Assembly: GCA_016874795.1 (NCBI GenBank)
Contig: VGTG01000056.1
Coordinates: 1 to 32,709, forward strand
Length of the DNA stretch: 32,709 nt
Reading direction: 5' to 3'
DNA from: Deltaproteobacteria bacterium
Lineage (GTDB): Bacteria > Desulfobacterota > Binatia > UBA12015
Shown: positions 16,922 through 24,909 of the stretch, piece by piece
Layout: the number at the start of each line of letters is the position of its first letter
Numbering within the stretch: position 1 is the stretch's first letter
The notes under the pieces: model-generated
What the model was told of the DNA's origin: nothing
The model's input: the letters and a program-made list of their open reading frames with translations, nothing else
The model's database searches: none
Made by a program: the position numbers and the translations under genes

Positions 16922-17819
16922 GGTTGTGGACCTCTTTCCCCTTCCGGCGGTACACGAGGTTCGTCTTCGTCGTGCCGAGGAAGATCCAGCGCGAGATGTA
17001 GTGCTGGAGCGTGCGGAAGAACTCCTCGGCGCCCGCGAGGTGCGACTCGACCTTGTCGTCGAGATTGTCGAACTTGAGCTGGAACCCGAGCTCGGAGACG
17101 ATCGGCGCGTAGCTCCCGGCGTCGCGCCAGAGCGCCAGGCTCACCTTGCCGGAGTATCCCTTGCCGAAGTCGAGGATGCCGAACTCGGTCAGAGTCTCGG
17201 TCACCGAGACGCGGTTCACCATCGCGATGTGCGCCTGCGCTCCGCACTTCTCGAGGAGCGGTGCGAGCGCCGGGAAAAAATCCATCATCATGTCGATGTC
17301 GCCCGACTTCTCCATCGGCGGCATCGCCATCACGCAGTTCCGGGTGTAGATGTAGCGTGAGCCGCCCACCCGGTCCGGGAGCGGAAGGATCTCGCGCTTG
17401 AACTTGATGATCGTCGGCGTCGAGACCGCAGGTCGCAGGTCGACCTTCTCGACCTCCGCCGCTTCCGCGTGGCGGTACTTGAACGTCAGCTCGTCGTGGC
17501 TCTGCGTCCAGCCGTCGCGGAAGTGCGTGCGGCGACGCAGGATGAAGTGGTTCTCGTAGAGGTCGAAGGTGGGCGTGTCGTAGAACATGATGTCGCGCTG
17601 CTTGATCACCGGGTCGCCGGGCGTCGGGATGAAGCCGACCTTCGTCTGATCGACGGCGTGGCGCATGTGCGACCAGAGCTCGTGCGCGTCGACGATCTTG
17701 CGCAGCTCCTCGGGCTTCAGGAGGAGCTTGAACTCGGCGTACTTGATCGTGTCGTGCGCCTCGTCGAGGTCGGTGCGCTTTTCGGAATGATGGTGCTTCT
17801 CTTCGTGCTTCGAAGACAT
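16914..17819 (-). CDS. Hypothetical protein, possible CYTH-like (triphosphate tunnel) fold
   Basis: 301 residues from ATG 17819 with a His/Lys-rich start (HEEKHHHSEKR). I do not recognise a named family. Several segments resemble CYTH/triphosphate-tunnel enzymes: an N-terminal acidic-basic strand YAEFKLLLKPEE (28-38) like the ExExK strand, IMFYDTPTFDLYENHFILRR (77-96) like the 'yfDTp...L...ilRiR' signature, and ELTFKYR (110-116) like the 'eltlK.R' strand. Members hydrolyse or use triphosphorylated substrates. This assignment is a pattern-based guess. No signal peptide or membrane segment is seen. Overlap with the ChrA pair implies shared expression. Confidence 0.6.
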   Translation of the reverse strand: MSSKHEEKHHHSEKRTDLDEAHDTIKYAEFKLLLKPEELRKIVDAHELWSHMRHAVDQTKVGFIPTPGDPVIKQRDIMFYDTPTFDLYENHFILRRRTHFRDGWTQSHDELTFKYRHAEAAEVEKVDLRPAVSTPTIIKFKREILPLPDRVGGSRYIYTRNCVMAMPPMEKSGDIDMMMDFFPALAPLLEKCGAQAHIAMVNRVSVTETLTEFGILDFGKGYSGKVSLALWRDAGSYAPIVSELGFQLKFDNLDDKVESHLAGAEEFFRTLQHYISRWIFLGTTKTNLVYRRKGKEVHNRE

Positions 17820-17916
17820 GGCGGCTCCACTCCAAACGGGGCGAGTCCTTCGGGCCGACCGCGGCCCGCACGCCCCCGCCCGGTGGTAGCAGATCGCTCG
17901 CCGATGCGAAGGCGAA

Positions 17917-19431
17917 TCAGTTCGGAAGCGCGCCGCCCTCGATCCAGGCGCGGATCTTGGCGACCACCGCCGGGTCGAGGAGCGTGGGCGAGTTCCTCGG
18001 CATGTGCGCCAGGACCCGACCGGCGTCGTCGCGAGGCTCGCACTTCGAGAGAAGCTGGTAGAGCCAGCTCCCCTCCGGATCGCCCGGCTGGACGCGCGGC
18101 AGATCGGTCGCCGCGGTCACGACGGGCTGGTTCACGAGCGCCGCGTGCACGTCTCCCGTCAGATCGAGGTTGCCGGCCGGCGCCTGCGCGTCGTGGCACG
18201 CCTGGAAGGTGCAGCCGCCGTCGAAGACGGTCTCGCGGATGCTCGTCAGCGTCACCGGCGGCTCGGAAAGACCCGTGCTCGAGGCATCGACGCACGTGAG
18301 CGCCGGCGGGATCTCGCCCGCGTCGCTCTCCGGGACGTACAGCGCCGCCTCGATCTCCTCCTGCGACGGCATCGTCTGTGCGGCGTTCTTCGGCAGCCCG
18401 ATGCCGGTGCACGGGCCGGTATTCTTGACGATGCCCTCCTCGACACCGACGACCTGGTTCCCGTCGACCATCGAGGCGTCCATGAGCACGGCGGAGTCGG
18501 CGAAGCCGAGCATCACGCACATTTCCTGGTCGCCGATGCCCCAGCCGACGCTCTCGTCGCGCGGATTGCCGTAGCCGCAGGTGAACCGGAGACCGCGCGC
18601 GCCCGTCAGGTCGAGCGGCGGATCGAGCGCCTTTCCGTTCGCCTCGGCGTTGAAGGTGTCGAGGCCGTGGATCACCTCGCCGTCGCGCGGGCCGCCGATG
18701 ACGGACACGCGGAAGTGGTTCCCGAGGTAGTGGTAATGCGGCAGCACCCAGTAGAGCTTCAGGTCGAACGGCTTCTTCGCCGCCTGCTCGTAGACGGAAG
18801 CGAGATCACAGTCGCTGGTGAAGTGCGCCTCGCTCCGCGGCGGGATGTCCAGGTCGAGGTAGCTCAGGCGGAACGGCGCGAGGACGACCTTGACGTCCTT
18901 CGGATGGACGAGCCCGAGCGACATGCGAAGCGCGGTCGTGTGCGTCCGCGCCGTCGGGTTCAGGAGGTGGATCCCCGCGACGACCTTGTGGCGCGGCGGG
19001 ATCTTGATCACCGCGCCGGTCGCGAGCTTCTGCTCCTCGATCTGCGACTGCGTCGACTGCGCGAAGATCACCGTGCCCGCGACCGCGGAGGCGACCTCGT
19101 CGAAGTCGCGCTCGCTGCAGCGGAAGAACCCGTCCGGTCCCGGGTAGCGGTCCTCGGGAACGACGAACCAGTTCGAGTGATGGTACGCGCCGCCGTTGCT
19201 GAGCGTGACCGTGCTCACGTAGAGCGACTTCTCGTTGCCGAGCGTCCACGCGACGCACTGCGACGAGACCTCCTGGCCGGGATCGAGCGTGTACTCCCCG
19301 AAGTCGTGCGTGACGGCCGCGACCGTGGCGGGCGGTGGCGGCGGCGTCTCGTTCCCGGAGCTTCCGGAATCTCCGGAGCCTCCGCAGGCGACGAGCCAGA
19401 GCACGGGCAGCAGGGCGAATCCTCGTCGCAT
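17917..19431 (-). CDS. Lipoprotein with PHM-like copper monooxygenase domain and C-terminal cytochrome c-like domain
   Basis: 504 residues from ATG 19431, with GGAGAGG just upstream. The signal ends in lipobox LVAC (Cys16), then a Gly/Ser/Pro linker. Residues about 40-325 match the two-part copper type II ascorbate-dependent monooxygenase fold (peptidylglycine hydroxylase/dopamine hydroxylase). H84-H85 and H155 correspond to the CuH site. H232-x-H234 (LPHYHYLG) and M304 (GDQEMC) correspond to the CuM site. The C-terminal part (about 385-504) has CTFQACH (407-413), then GNLDLTG, RVQPGDPEGSWLYQLL, HMPRN and IRAWIEGGA. This is the layout of planctomycete/myxobacterial-type cytochrome c domains with a CX4CH rather than CxxCH heme site. 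It likely sits on the periplasmic or outer surface as a copper-dependent oxidase or hydroxylase; the substrate is unknown. Confidence 0.8.
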   Translation of the reverse strand: MRRGFALLPVLWLVACGGSGDSGSSGNETPPPPPATVAAVTHDFGEYTLDPGQEVSSQCVAWTLGNEKSLYVSTVTLSNGGAYHHSNWFVVPEDRYPGPDGFFRCSERDFDEVASAVAGTVIFAQSTQSQIEEQKLATGAVIKIPPRHKVVAGIHLLNPTARTHTTALRMSLGLVHPKDVKVVLAPFRLSYLDLDIPPRSEAHFTSDCDLASVYEQAAKKPFDLKLYWVLPHYHYLGNHFRVSVIGGPRDGEVIHGLDTFNAEANGKALDPPLDLTGARGLRFTCGYGNPRDESVGWGIGDQEMCVMLGFADSAVLMDASMVDGNQVVGVEEGIVKNTGPCTGIGLPKNAAQTMPSQEEIEAALYVPESDAGEIPPALTCVDASSTGLSEPPVTLTSIRETVFDGGCTFQACHDAQAPAGNLDLTGDVHAALVNQPVVTAATDLPRVQPGDPEGSWLYQLLSKCEPRDDAGRVLAHMPRNSPTLLDPAVVAKIRAWIEGGALPN

Positions 19432-19564
19432 CGGCCTCTCCAGGGACTCTCCGCGGCCGCTCTCTGCGGCCGGGGCCGGCGATCGAGGAGCGCCGGCGGT
19501 GCGAGGATAGGGCGACCCGAGGCCGACGTGCAAGAGAGGCACTTCCCGCGTTCGGCCCGTCGTT

Positions 19565-19873
19565 TCAGGCGACTCGCTGCGTCGAGTCCGCCGAGACCAA
19601 CCGTGCGACGCGCTCGAGGGCGGCCGCGAGCTCGCGGATGCCGACCGGCTTCCGCAGGAAGTCGTCCATGCCCGCCTGGAGGCAGACGTCGCGGTCCTCC
19701 TCGAGGGCGTTCGCGGTCATCGCGACGATGCGCGGTTGCCGGAGGCTCGTGGTGGCGCGGATCCGCTTGGTCGCCTCGATGCCGTCGACGTCCGGCATCT
19801 GGACGTCCATCAAGACCACGTCGTAGGGCACTCGAGTCACGGCCAGGATCGCCTCCGCGCCGTTGGAGGCGCG
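19565..19873 (-). CDS. Sensor kinase C-terminal piece (end of second receiver domain)
   Basis: In the shifted frame the second receiver continues as [10 protein letters not shown], then [15 protein letters not shown] with its phosphoacceptor Asp, the conserved Thr/Ala region IVAMTANAL and Lys in FLRKPV, ending at TGA 19565. It has no start of its own with a ribosome-binding site. It is almost certainly the 3' end of the same gene. Confidence 0.65.
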   Translation of the reverse strand, partial: RASNGAEAILAVTRVPYDVVLMDVQMPDVDGIEATKRIRATTSLRQPRIVAMTANALEEDRDVCLQAGMDDFLRKPVGIRELAAALERVARLVSADSTQRVA

Positions 19874-20883
19874 ACGTCGGCGATGTAGCCCATCCGCTCG
19901 AGCATCTTGAGCGCGACCTTCTGGTTGATGTGGTTGTCCTCGGCGAGGAGGATGCGCATCGGAAGGCGCTGGCCGAGCGACGAGTCGATCGGCTTGGACT
20001 CCGCGCGCTCGCGTCCCACGGAAGCGTCTCCGCCGAGGAGCTGCGCGAGAGCGGCCCGCAGGCGGTCGGGATGCGCCGGCTTCGTGAGGATCGCACCGAA
20101 CAGTGCCGGCGCGTCGCCCTCTGCGAGGCCGCGCGTCTCCTCCGCTCCGACGGAGGAGAGGAGGATCATCGGGAGCCGTCGTCCGGGCCGCGTCTTGCGG
20201 ATCTGGCGCGCGAGCTCGATTCCGTCGACCTCGGGCATGCAGAGATCGAGGATCGCGACGTCGAAGTGCTCCTTCGCCTCGATGCGGGTGAGAGCCTGCG
20301 CCGGCGTCGCCACCGTGCGGGGATCGAGCCCCCAGTTCGACGCCTGCCGGGTCAAGACGAAGCGGTTCGTCTCGTTGTCGTCGACGATCAGGACGTGCTT
20401 CCCCGCGAGGATGCGCTGCAGCTCGGGCTCGGCGGCCTCGGTGCCCGCGCGCGTCTGGAAGGAGAAGGAGAACGTCGAGCCGCGTCCCACCTCGCTCTCG
20501 ACCGCCATCGTGCCGCCCATCAGCTCGACGAGGCGCTTCGAGATCGCGAGCCCGAGACCGGAGCCGCCGTAGCGGCGTGTGGTCGAGCTGTCGACCTGGC
20601 TGAACGCCTTGAAGAGCCGGCCGAGCCGCTCCGCCGGGATCCCGATCCCGGTGTCGCGCACCGCGATGCGGATCTCGTGGAGCCCGCCTTCGCCGCATGG
20701 CTCGGCCTCGATGCGGACCGTCACCTCGCCTTCGTGCGTGAACTTGAGCGCGTTCGAGAGCAGGTTCATCAGCACTTGACGGAGGCGCGTGACGTCGCCG
20801 ACGATGCGCCGCGGGACGCCGGGGTCGATCAGCGCCGCGAGCTCGAGGTTCCCGTCGCGCGCCTTGCACGCGAGGAGCTCCAT
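19837..20883 (-). CDS. Sensor kinase middle piece (ATPase and first receiver domain)
   Basis: The frame is open from just after the amber codon (21042), but the first possible start is ATG 20883, so 348 residues if translated separately. HATPase_c motifs are complete: N box [17 protein letters not shown]1 DTGIGIP, and G2 [18 protein letters not shown]. The first receiver begins [14 protein letters not shown] and has the phosphoacceptor Asp in [12 protein letters not shown] second receiver begins [13 protein letters not shown], then runs out of frame after GYIADVA at the 19870-19873 lesion. Confidence 0.7.
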   Translation of the reverse strand: MELLACKARDGNLELAALIDPGVPRRIVGDVTRLRQVLMNLLSNALKFTHEGEVTVRIEAEPCGEGGLHEIRIAVRDTGIGIPAERLGRLFKAFSQVDSSTTRRYGGSGLGLAISKRLVELMGGTMAVESEVGRGSTFSFSFQTRAGTEAAEPELQRILAGKHVLIVDDNETNRFVLTRQASNWGLDPRTVATPAQALTRIEAKEHFDVAILDLCMPEVDGIELARQIRKTRPGRRLPMILLSSVGAEETRGLAEGDAPALFGAILTKPAHPDRLRAALAQLLGGDASVGRERAESKPIDSSLGQRLPMRILLAEDNHINQKVALKMLERMGYIADVAPPTARRRSWP

Positions 20884-21042
20884 CGACTCCTGGACGGCGG
20901 AGACGAGATCGAACTCCTGCTCCTCGAGCTCGAGGCGGCCCGCCTCGAGCTTCGAGAAGTCGAGGATCTCGTTGATGATCGTCAGGAGCGCGTCGCCGCT
21001 CTGGCGGATCGTGCGGACGAAGTCGAGCTGCTCGTCGTTGAG

Positions 21043-22218
21043 CTAGGTGTCGAGAAGGAGCCCGGTCATGCCGATCACGCCGTTCATCGGCGTGCGGATC
21101 TCGTGGCTCATCGTCGCGAGGAAATCGCTCTTTGCGCGCGTCGCATCGAGCGCCTGATCGCGCGCCGTCGAGAGCGCTTGCGCTTGCTGCTCGAGGTCCT
21201 TCGCCTGGCGCGCGACGTGGTCGCGCGATTCCTCGAGCTCGTGCGCGTACGCGCGGAGCTCCGTCTCCGCGAACACCTGATCGGTCGCGTCCCGGAGCGC
21301 GGACTGGAAGCGGCGCTTCGAGCCGTCTTCGTGGATGGGCTTCGTCACCGAGTCGACCCAGGTCCAGCCGCCGTCCTTCCGCTGCGCGCGGAAGCGGGAG
21401 ACGAGGACGCCTCCCTGCCGGAGGTCATCCGTGTGCTCCATGATGTGCCGGACGTCCTCGGGGTGGGAGAGGGAGATCGTCTCGCGGCCGATCAGCTCGG
21501 CGGGTCTCCAGCCGAGGAGCCGCGTCACCGACGGGCTGACGTAGTCGATGCGGTGGTCGACCGACTGGATGACGACGTCGGTCATGTTGTCGGCGAGGAT
21601 CTGGAGCCGCGCCTGGTGCTCGCTCAAGGCGAGCTCGACCCGCTTCCGCTCGACGAGGTCGCGCTCCATCAGCCGCGAGATCCACACCGAAGCGCCGAAC
21701 GCGCAGAGGATCGAGACGACGGTGTTGGTCGTCGCCACCTCCGGTGCGGGCGCCATCAGCACGTACTCCGTGACCAGCGCCACCGACGTGATGCCGACGA
21801 GGATCAGCTGGGCACGAAGGCCCCAGGGGAAGAAGATCGAGGCGCCGAGCGTGACGACGGTCTGGATGTAGGCGCTCGTCGTGAACTCGTGCGTCAGGAC
21901 GGCGATCGCCGCCATCACGATGCACGGGATGCTCGTCATCGCGGCGCTCGCGAGCGAAGCGGTGCTCCAGCTCTTCGATCCGAGGCGACCCGCGGTGACG
22001 AAGACCGCGAGGTAGAACGGAAGCGCGGCCAGCTTCACGAAAGCGAGAAGACTCGCGTAGGGGAGCTCGAAGACGACGTCGGTGACGATGCTCCCCGCGA
22101 GAGCGATCGCCGCGAAGCAGAAGAGGAATCGGACGCGCCGAATCAGGATCGGGAGAAGCTCGGCGTGAAGTACGTCCGTCACGCGATCCACCGGCATCGG
22201 CTCCTTCGCCTCCCGCAT
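21043..22218 (-). CDS. Sensor kinase N-terminal piece (membrane, PAS, HisKA)
   Basis: 391 residues from ATG 22218 to the amber codon; ATG 22197, with AAGGAG close upstream, is an alternative start. About residues 30-180 contain roughly six hydrophobic segments, a MASE-like membrane sensor. A PAS domain follows ([20 protein letters not shown]...LLGW, about 210-320, given in part) with a PAC-like tail ([11 protein letters not shown]). A coiled-coil linker leads to HisKA with the phosphoacceptor His372 in [11 protein letters not shown]. Ending here, the product would have the phosphorylatable His but no ATP-binding domain. Confidence 0.8.
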   Translation of the reverse strand: MREAKEPMPVDRVTDVLHAELLPILIRRVRFLFCFAAIALAGSIVTDVVFELPYASLLAFVKLAALPFYLAVFVTAGRLGSKSWSTASLASAAMTSIPCIVMAAIAVLTHEFTTSAYIQTVVTLGASIFFPWGLRAQLILVGITSVALVTEYVLMAPAPEVATTNTVVSILCAFGASVWISRLMERDLVERKRVELALSEHQARLQILADNMTDVVIQSVDHRIDYVSPSVTRLLGWRPAELIGRETISLSHPEDVRHIMEHTDDLRQGGVLVSRFRAQRKDGGWTWVDSVTKPIHEDGSKRRFQSALRDATDQVFAETELRAYAHELEESRDHVARQAKDLEQQAQALSTARDQALDATRAKSDFLATMSHEIRTPMNGVIGMTGLLLDT

Positions 22219-22354
22219 CTCCTCCCCCGCGCTCCGAACCGCTCCCTGTAACGCTTGTTCGACGGTCCTCGTGCACTCCTTGAGCGCAAGGGGCGCGTTG
22301 ATCCGAAAATCGGCAACGAGGCAGACGCCATGGCCAATGCGAAGAGACGAAGCC

Positions 22355-22993
22355 TCAAGGGACGCGGATCTCGGGTCCGTCCGGACACGCCGACAGGAAC
22401 TCCGGGATCGACTCGTGCGCGAACGGCAGACTCTCGAACGTGCGATCGCCGGGGCGCGATTGCAGCATGTAAGCCCAGTGGCTGAGCGTGCCGCCGGCCG
22501 CAGGGCTCGTCATCTGGTTCACCATGGTCCACTGGCCGTTCTTCTTGACCATGCTGCCGAGGGGCGTGTTGACGACCTCTCCGGTCTCGGCGTCGAACAT
22601 CGTCATGTACACGCTCCCCTCGGGCGTGACCTGGCCGAGCACGAACTGGCAGCTCGGGACGAGCGCGCTCGTCAGCTTCACCACGACCGCGCCGGTGAAG
22701 TAGCCGTTGAAGTAGTCGGTGATGTGGAAGACGGTCTGGCCTCGCAGGACCGTGAACGTGTTGTCCTCGGCCGACTGGTAGACCGAGTAGATGCCGTTCC
22801 GGGGCACGATCCAGTACGTGTCCTCGAACCACTCCCACTTGTCGTAGGCCAAGCGCGGCTCGCCCGAAGGAACCGAGAGGACGCCATCGGGCTTCGGCGG
22901 AGCGTCGATGGCGGACGACGTTCCGGATCCCGCGAGCACCAGCGAGGCGACGAGCGCCAGCGTGCGGACGGACGCGATGAGACGGCGACGCAT
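22355..22993 (-). CDS. Secreted protein of unknown family
   Basis: 212 residues from ATG 22993; GAAAGGAGG at 23010-23002 is an excellent ribosome-binding site and rules out an upstream ATG at 23053. A type I signal peptide is visible (basic MRRR, hydrophobic core, cleavage about SSA-ID at 28). The mature part is rich in Tyr/Trp/Phe and beta-type segments ([52 protein letters not shown]; each under 21 residues), with two Cys. I do not recognise the fold. It is divergent from the unknown operon at 23077, with 83 bp between the starts. Confidence 0.75.
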   Translation of the reverse strand: MRRRLIASVRTLALVASLVLAGSGTSSAIDAPPKPDGVLSVPSGEPRLAYDKWEWFEDTYWIVPRNGIYSVYQSAEDNTFTVLRGQTVFHITDYFNGYFTGAVVVKLTSALVPSCQFVLGQVTPEGSVYMTMFDAETGEVVNTPLGSMVKKNGQWTMVNQMTSPAAGGTLSHWAYMLQSRPGDRTFESLPFAHESIPEFLSACPDGPEIRVP

Positions 22994-23076
22994 GACGAGT
23001 CCTCCTTTCTGCAGCTCATCGGCTGGCGTGAGGAGATGCTTGATGCCATACACGTCGCATCCGCGAGGAGGCGTGC

Positions 23077-24222
23077 ATGGCGGTGAGGACGGAGAGCTCC
23101 ATCGAGACCCGGATCGTCCCGTGCGTGCGCCCCGCCGACCTGTCGCCCGCGAAGGTCGAACGCGAGTTTCGCGAGCTTCTCGCCTCGGGGGCGGAGATCC
23201 GTCCCGGCGGCGAAGCGAAGCGGAACCCGCGGCGGCTCCTCGCGCTCGGCTACGTGCCGAAGTACAAGGTCGAGCTCTTCGGCACGACCTTCTATCTCGC
23301 CGTACCGCGCCAGAATCCGGATCTACGCTTCTTCGTCGCGTACCTCGTGCAGAGTCGCGGACGCGGACGTCCCGTCGTCCACCCGCGCATCCTCTACAAG
23401 GACGTGTCGCTGATCTGGCGCTCCGCCTCGCACCTCGCCGGAACGCGCGAGGACTTCTGGGTCGGCAAGGGCGACGTGCACTTCGTCTGGGAGGAGGGCA
23501 CCCGGTACACGTGCTCGATGGAGTGGACGACGGACTTGCCGATCGAGCTGCAGCCGGCGCTCGAGTCGCTGAGCCGTCTCGTCAAGCGCGTCCGGTTCGA
23601 CGACCAGGCGGTGCACCTGATCCTCCGCCGCGGTCCGGAGGAGCGCACGTCCGCGTATCCCGACTTCACCGGGCCGCGGAAGAAGGCTGCCGCGAATCCG
23701 GGCAACCTGATCCACGGTGGAAAGAGCGTCGCGTGGTTCGAGAAGAAGCACGACCCAGCGTCGCTCCGTTTCGCCTCGGGCTTCGAGCCGGACTTCGACG
23801 GCGGCTTCCTGGAGAAGGGCGGCTTGACGAGCGCGATGTACGGCGGCCCTCTCGAGTGGTTCCGCTTCCTCTCGAAGAACCGGCAGATCCAGTACCTGTT
23901 CCTCGCCGGTGCGAAGCACGTGTGGATCATCCCGCCGCAGACGCTGACGACGGAGCTTTCGAGCTACGGTGTGCGGACGGTCGACGTGGTGCTCGACATG
24001 GACCTCTGCGTCCCCGGGTTCGAGTTCCACTACGTCGAGGATCAGATCGATCCTCCCGAGGTCGTGAGCCAGATCCCGCCGGGATTCATCGGTGCCGTCT
24101 GCGAGCAGGACGAGACGCGTTCGGACGCCTCGCCATGGCTCGACAAATTGCCCATCATCCAGGAGTTCCGGAGGAAGGTCCTGAAGAAGGGCGCGAAGGG
24201 CGCAAGGGGCGCGAAGCGATGA
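23077..24222 (+). CDS. Hypothetical protein, first gene of an unknown operon
   Basis: 381 residues from ATG 23077, with GAGGAGG placed 5 bases upstream. No signal peptide, membrane span or known catalytic motif is visible. It is an even-composition globular protein with many aromatic residues (EWFRFLSKNRQIQYLFLAG, VHFVWEEGTRYTCSMEW) and a basic tail LKKGAKGARGAKR. Its codon use matches neighbours and it overlaps the next gene by ATGA, so it is a real gene. The family is not recognised. Confidence 0.8.
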   Translation: MAVRTESSIETRIVPCVRPADLSPAKVEREFRELLASGAEIRPGGEAKRNPRRLLALGYVPKYKVELFGTTFYLAVPRQNPDLRFFVAYLVQSRGRGRPVVHPRILYKDVSLIWRSASHLAGTREDFWVGKGDVHFVWEEGTRYTCSMEWTTDLPIELQPALESLSRLVKRVRFDDQAVHLILRRGPEERTSAYPDFTGPRKKAAANPGNLIHGGKSVAWFEKKHDPASLRFASGFEPDFDGGFLEKGGLTSAMYGGPLEWFRFLSKNRQIQYLFLAGAKHVWIIPPQTLTTELSSYGVRTVDVVLDMDLCVPGFEFHYVEDQIDPPEVVSQIPPGFIGAVCEQDETRSDASPWLDKLPIIQEFRRKVLKKGAKGARGAKR

Positions 24223-24434
24223 GTGATCCCAGGATTCAGGTCGAGCTGCAGGTCGACAACGTCGCGACGACGGACGAGCGGATGGGCTGGATGCGAAGCG
24301 GCGCCTTCGCGAAGAACCCGATCGGCGTCGAGTTCGATCCCGACGTGCTGGGCGCGCGCCTCGACCGCGGCGATCCGATCGAAGAGCTATTCCTGCAAGG
24401 GTCCGCGCCGCGGCCGGAAGGGGCGCCGCGATGA
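24219..24434 (+). CDS. Small hypothetical protein
   Basis: 71 residues from ATG 24219, which overlaps the preceding TGA (ATGA). It also overlaps the next gene's ATG at 24431-24434. It is acidic and hydrophilic without signal peptide or Cys (MSDPRIQVELQVDNVATTDE near the start, EFDPDVLGARLDRGDP later). Double translational coupling is the main evidence that this small gene is real. Function is unknown. Confidence 0.65.
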   Translation: MSDPRIQVELQVDNVATTDERMGWMRSGAFAKNPIGVEFDPDVLGARLDRGDPIEELFLQGSAPRPEGAPR

Positions 24435-24727
24435 GGCGGATGCTGCTCGTCGGCTTGCTGATGGGCTCGGCGCTCGCGCCGACGGACGACGCGAAAGCCG
24501 AGGAGAGCTGCCAGCTCGGACAGACCCGCTATCCGTCGAACGCGGTGGTCTGCTCGAACGGGCTCGTCCTCAACTGCTCGAACGGCGTCTGGCAGAACAA
24601 CGGCGGCCAACGCTGCGAAACGCCGGAGGGCACATACTTGACGCCTCTCCGGCCGTACCAGGAGAAGAGCAACGAGCCGATCCCGGAGTTCTACAAAGAG
24701 AAGTATCCCTGGCTGCACCTCCAGTAA
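24431..24727 (+). CDS. Small secreted four-cysteine protein
   Basis: 98 residues from ATG 24431 (ATGA overlap with the preceding gene). A short signal peptide (MRRMLLVGLLMGSALAP..., likely cut after AKA near residue 23) precedes a compact Cys-containing domain with Cys27, 41, 49 and 62, able to form two disulfides. The motif YPSNAVVCSNGLVLNCSNG recalls DUF1496-like small domains, but I am not certain. It is last in the operon. A small secreted protein following two cytoplasmic-looking ones is unusual. Confidence 0.7.
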   Translation: MRRMLLVGLLMGSALAPTDDAKAEESCQLGQTRYPSNAVVCSNGLVLNCSNGVWQNNGGQRCETPEGTYLTPLRPYQEKSNEPIPEFYKEKYPWLHLQ

Positions 24728-24909
24728 TTTCGTCAGTAGCCTGGGCCTCGGTGGGTCTCGTCGATGGCAGCATCGCGGAACTCGCCGATCTTCGGAGCTT
24801 TTCGCGAAAGTAGCCGAGCCGGTTCGTGGCACGCCGCCAGCGTCGCGAGCTTCCGCATGGCCCAACGCAGAGCGGCGTCGCGACGATCGGGCTACCCGGG
24901 TTCTCCCCC
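24728..24909. other. Intergenic region between convergent transcripts
   Basis: 182 bases between the four-Cys protein gene and the NamZ-like gene. I see no gene, no convincing terminator and only a small TTTCGCGAAA palindrome (24800-24809). Confidence 0.5.

Larger units (their letters stand above)
19565..22218 (-). pseudogene. Hybrid sensor histidine kinase broken by an amber codon and a frameshift
   Basis: Read end to end, this is one gene of about 880 codons: six or so membrane segments, PAS domain, HisKA, HATPase_c and two receiver domains. An in-frame TAG (minus strand, 21045-21043) sits between LLLDT and LNDEQLDF, where family members usually have a residue such as Glu or Pro; GAG to TAG would be one change. 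A second lesion at 19870-19873 is an extra CG in GCGC: removing two bases restores [11 protein letters not shown] in the second receiver. All motifs on both sides are intact, so the damage is recent or is a sequence error. It is listed as three pieces below. Confidence 0.8.

Noticed and set aside
17851-17868. CGGGCC...GGCCCG hairpin before the CYTH-like gene as a terminator
   Set aside because: Only a 6-bp stem with no T-run; such stems are frequent by chance at this GC content.
21043-21045. Amber codon read as pyrrolysine or programmed readthrough
   Set aside because: No pyrrolysine system or downstream stimulatory structure is visible. The second lesion in the same gene makes decay or error more likely.
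18004-22251. A plus-strand open frame of more than 1400 codons opposite the copper lipoprotein and kinase genes
   Set aside because: It is antisense to genes with clear domains, is extremely Arg/Ala/Asp-rich and low in Ile/Lys/Phe, and reflects lack of AT-rich stop codons in GC-rich DNA.
22278-22291. CCTTG-AGCG-CAAGG hairpin upstream of the kinase as a regulatory site
   Set aside because: A 5-bp stem is too short to separate from chance and has no repeated copy nearby.
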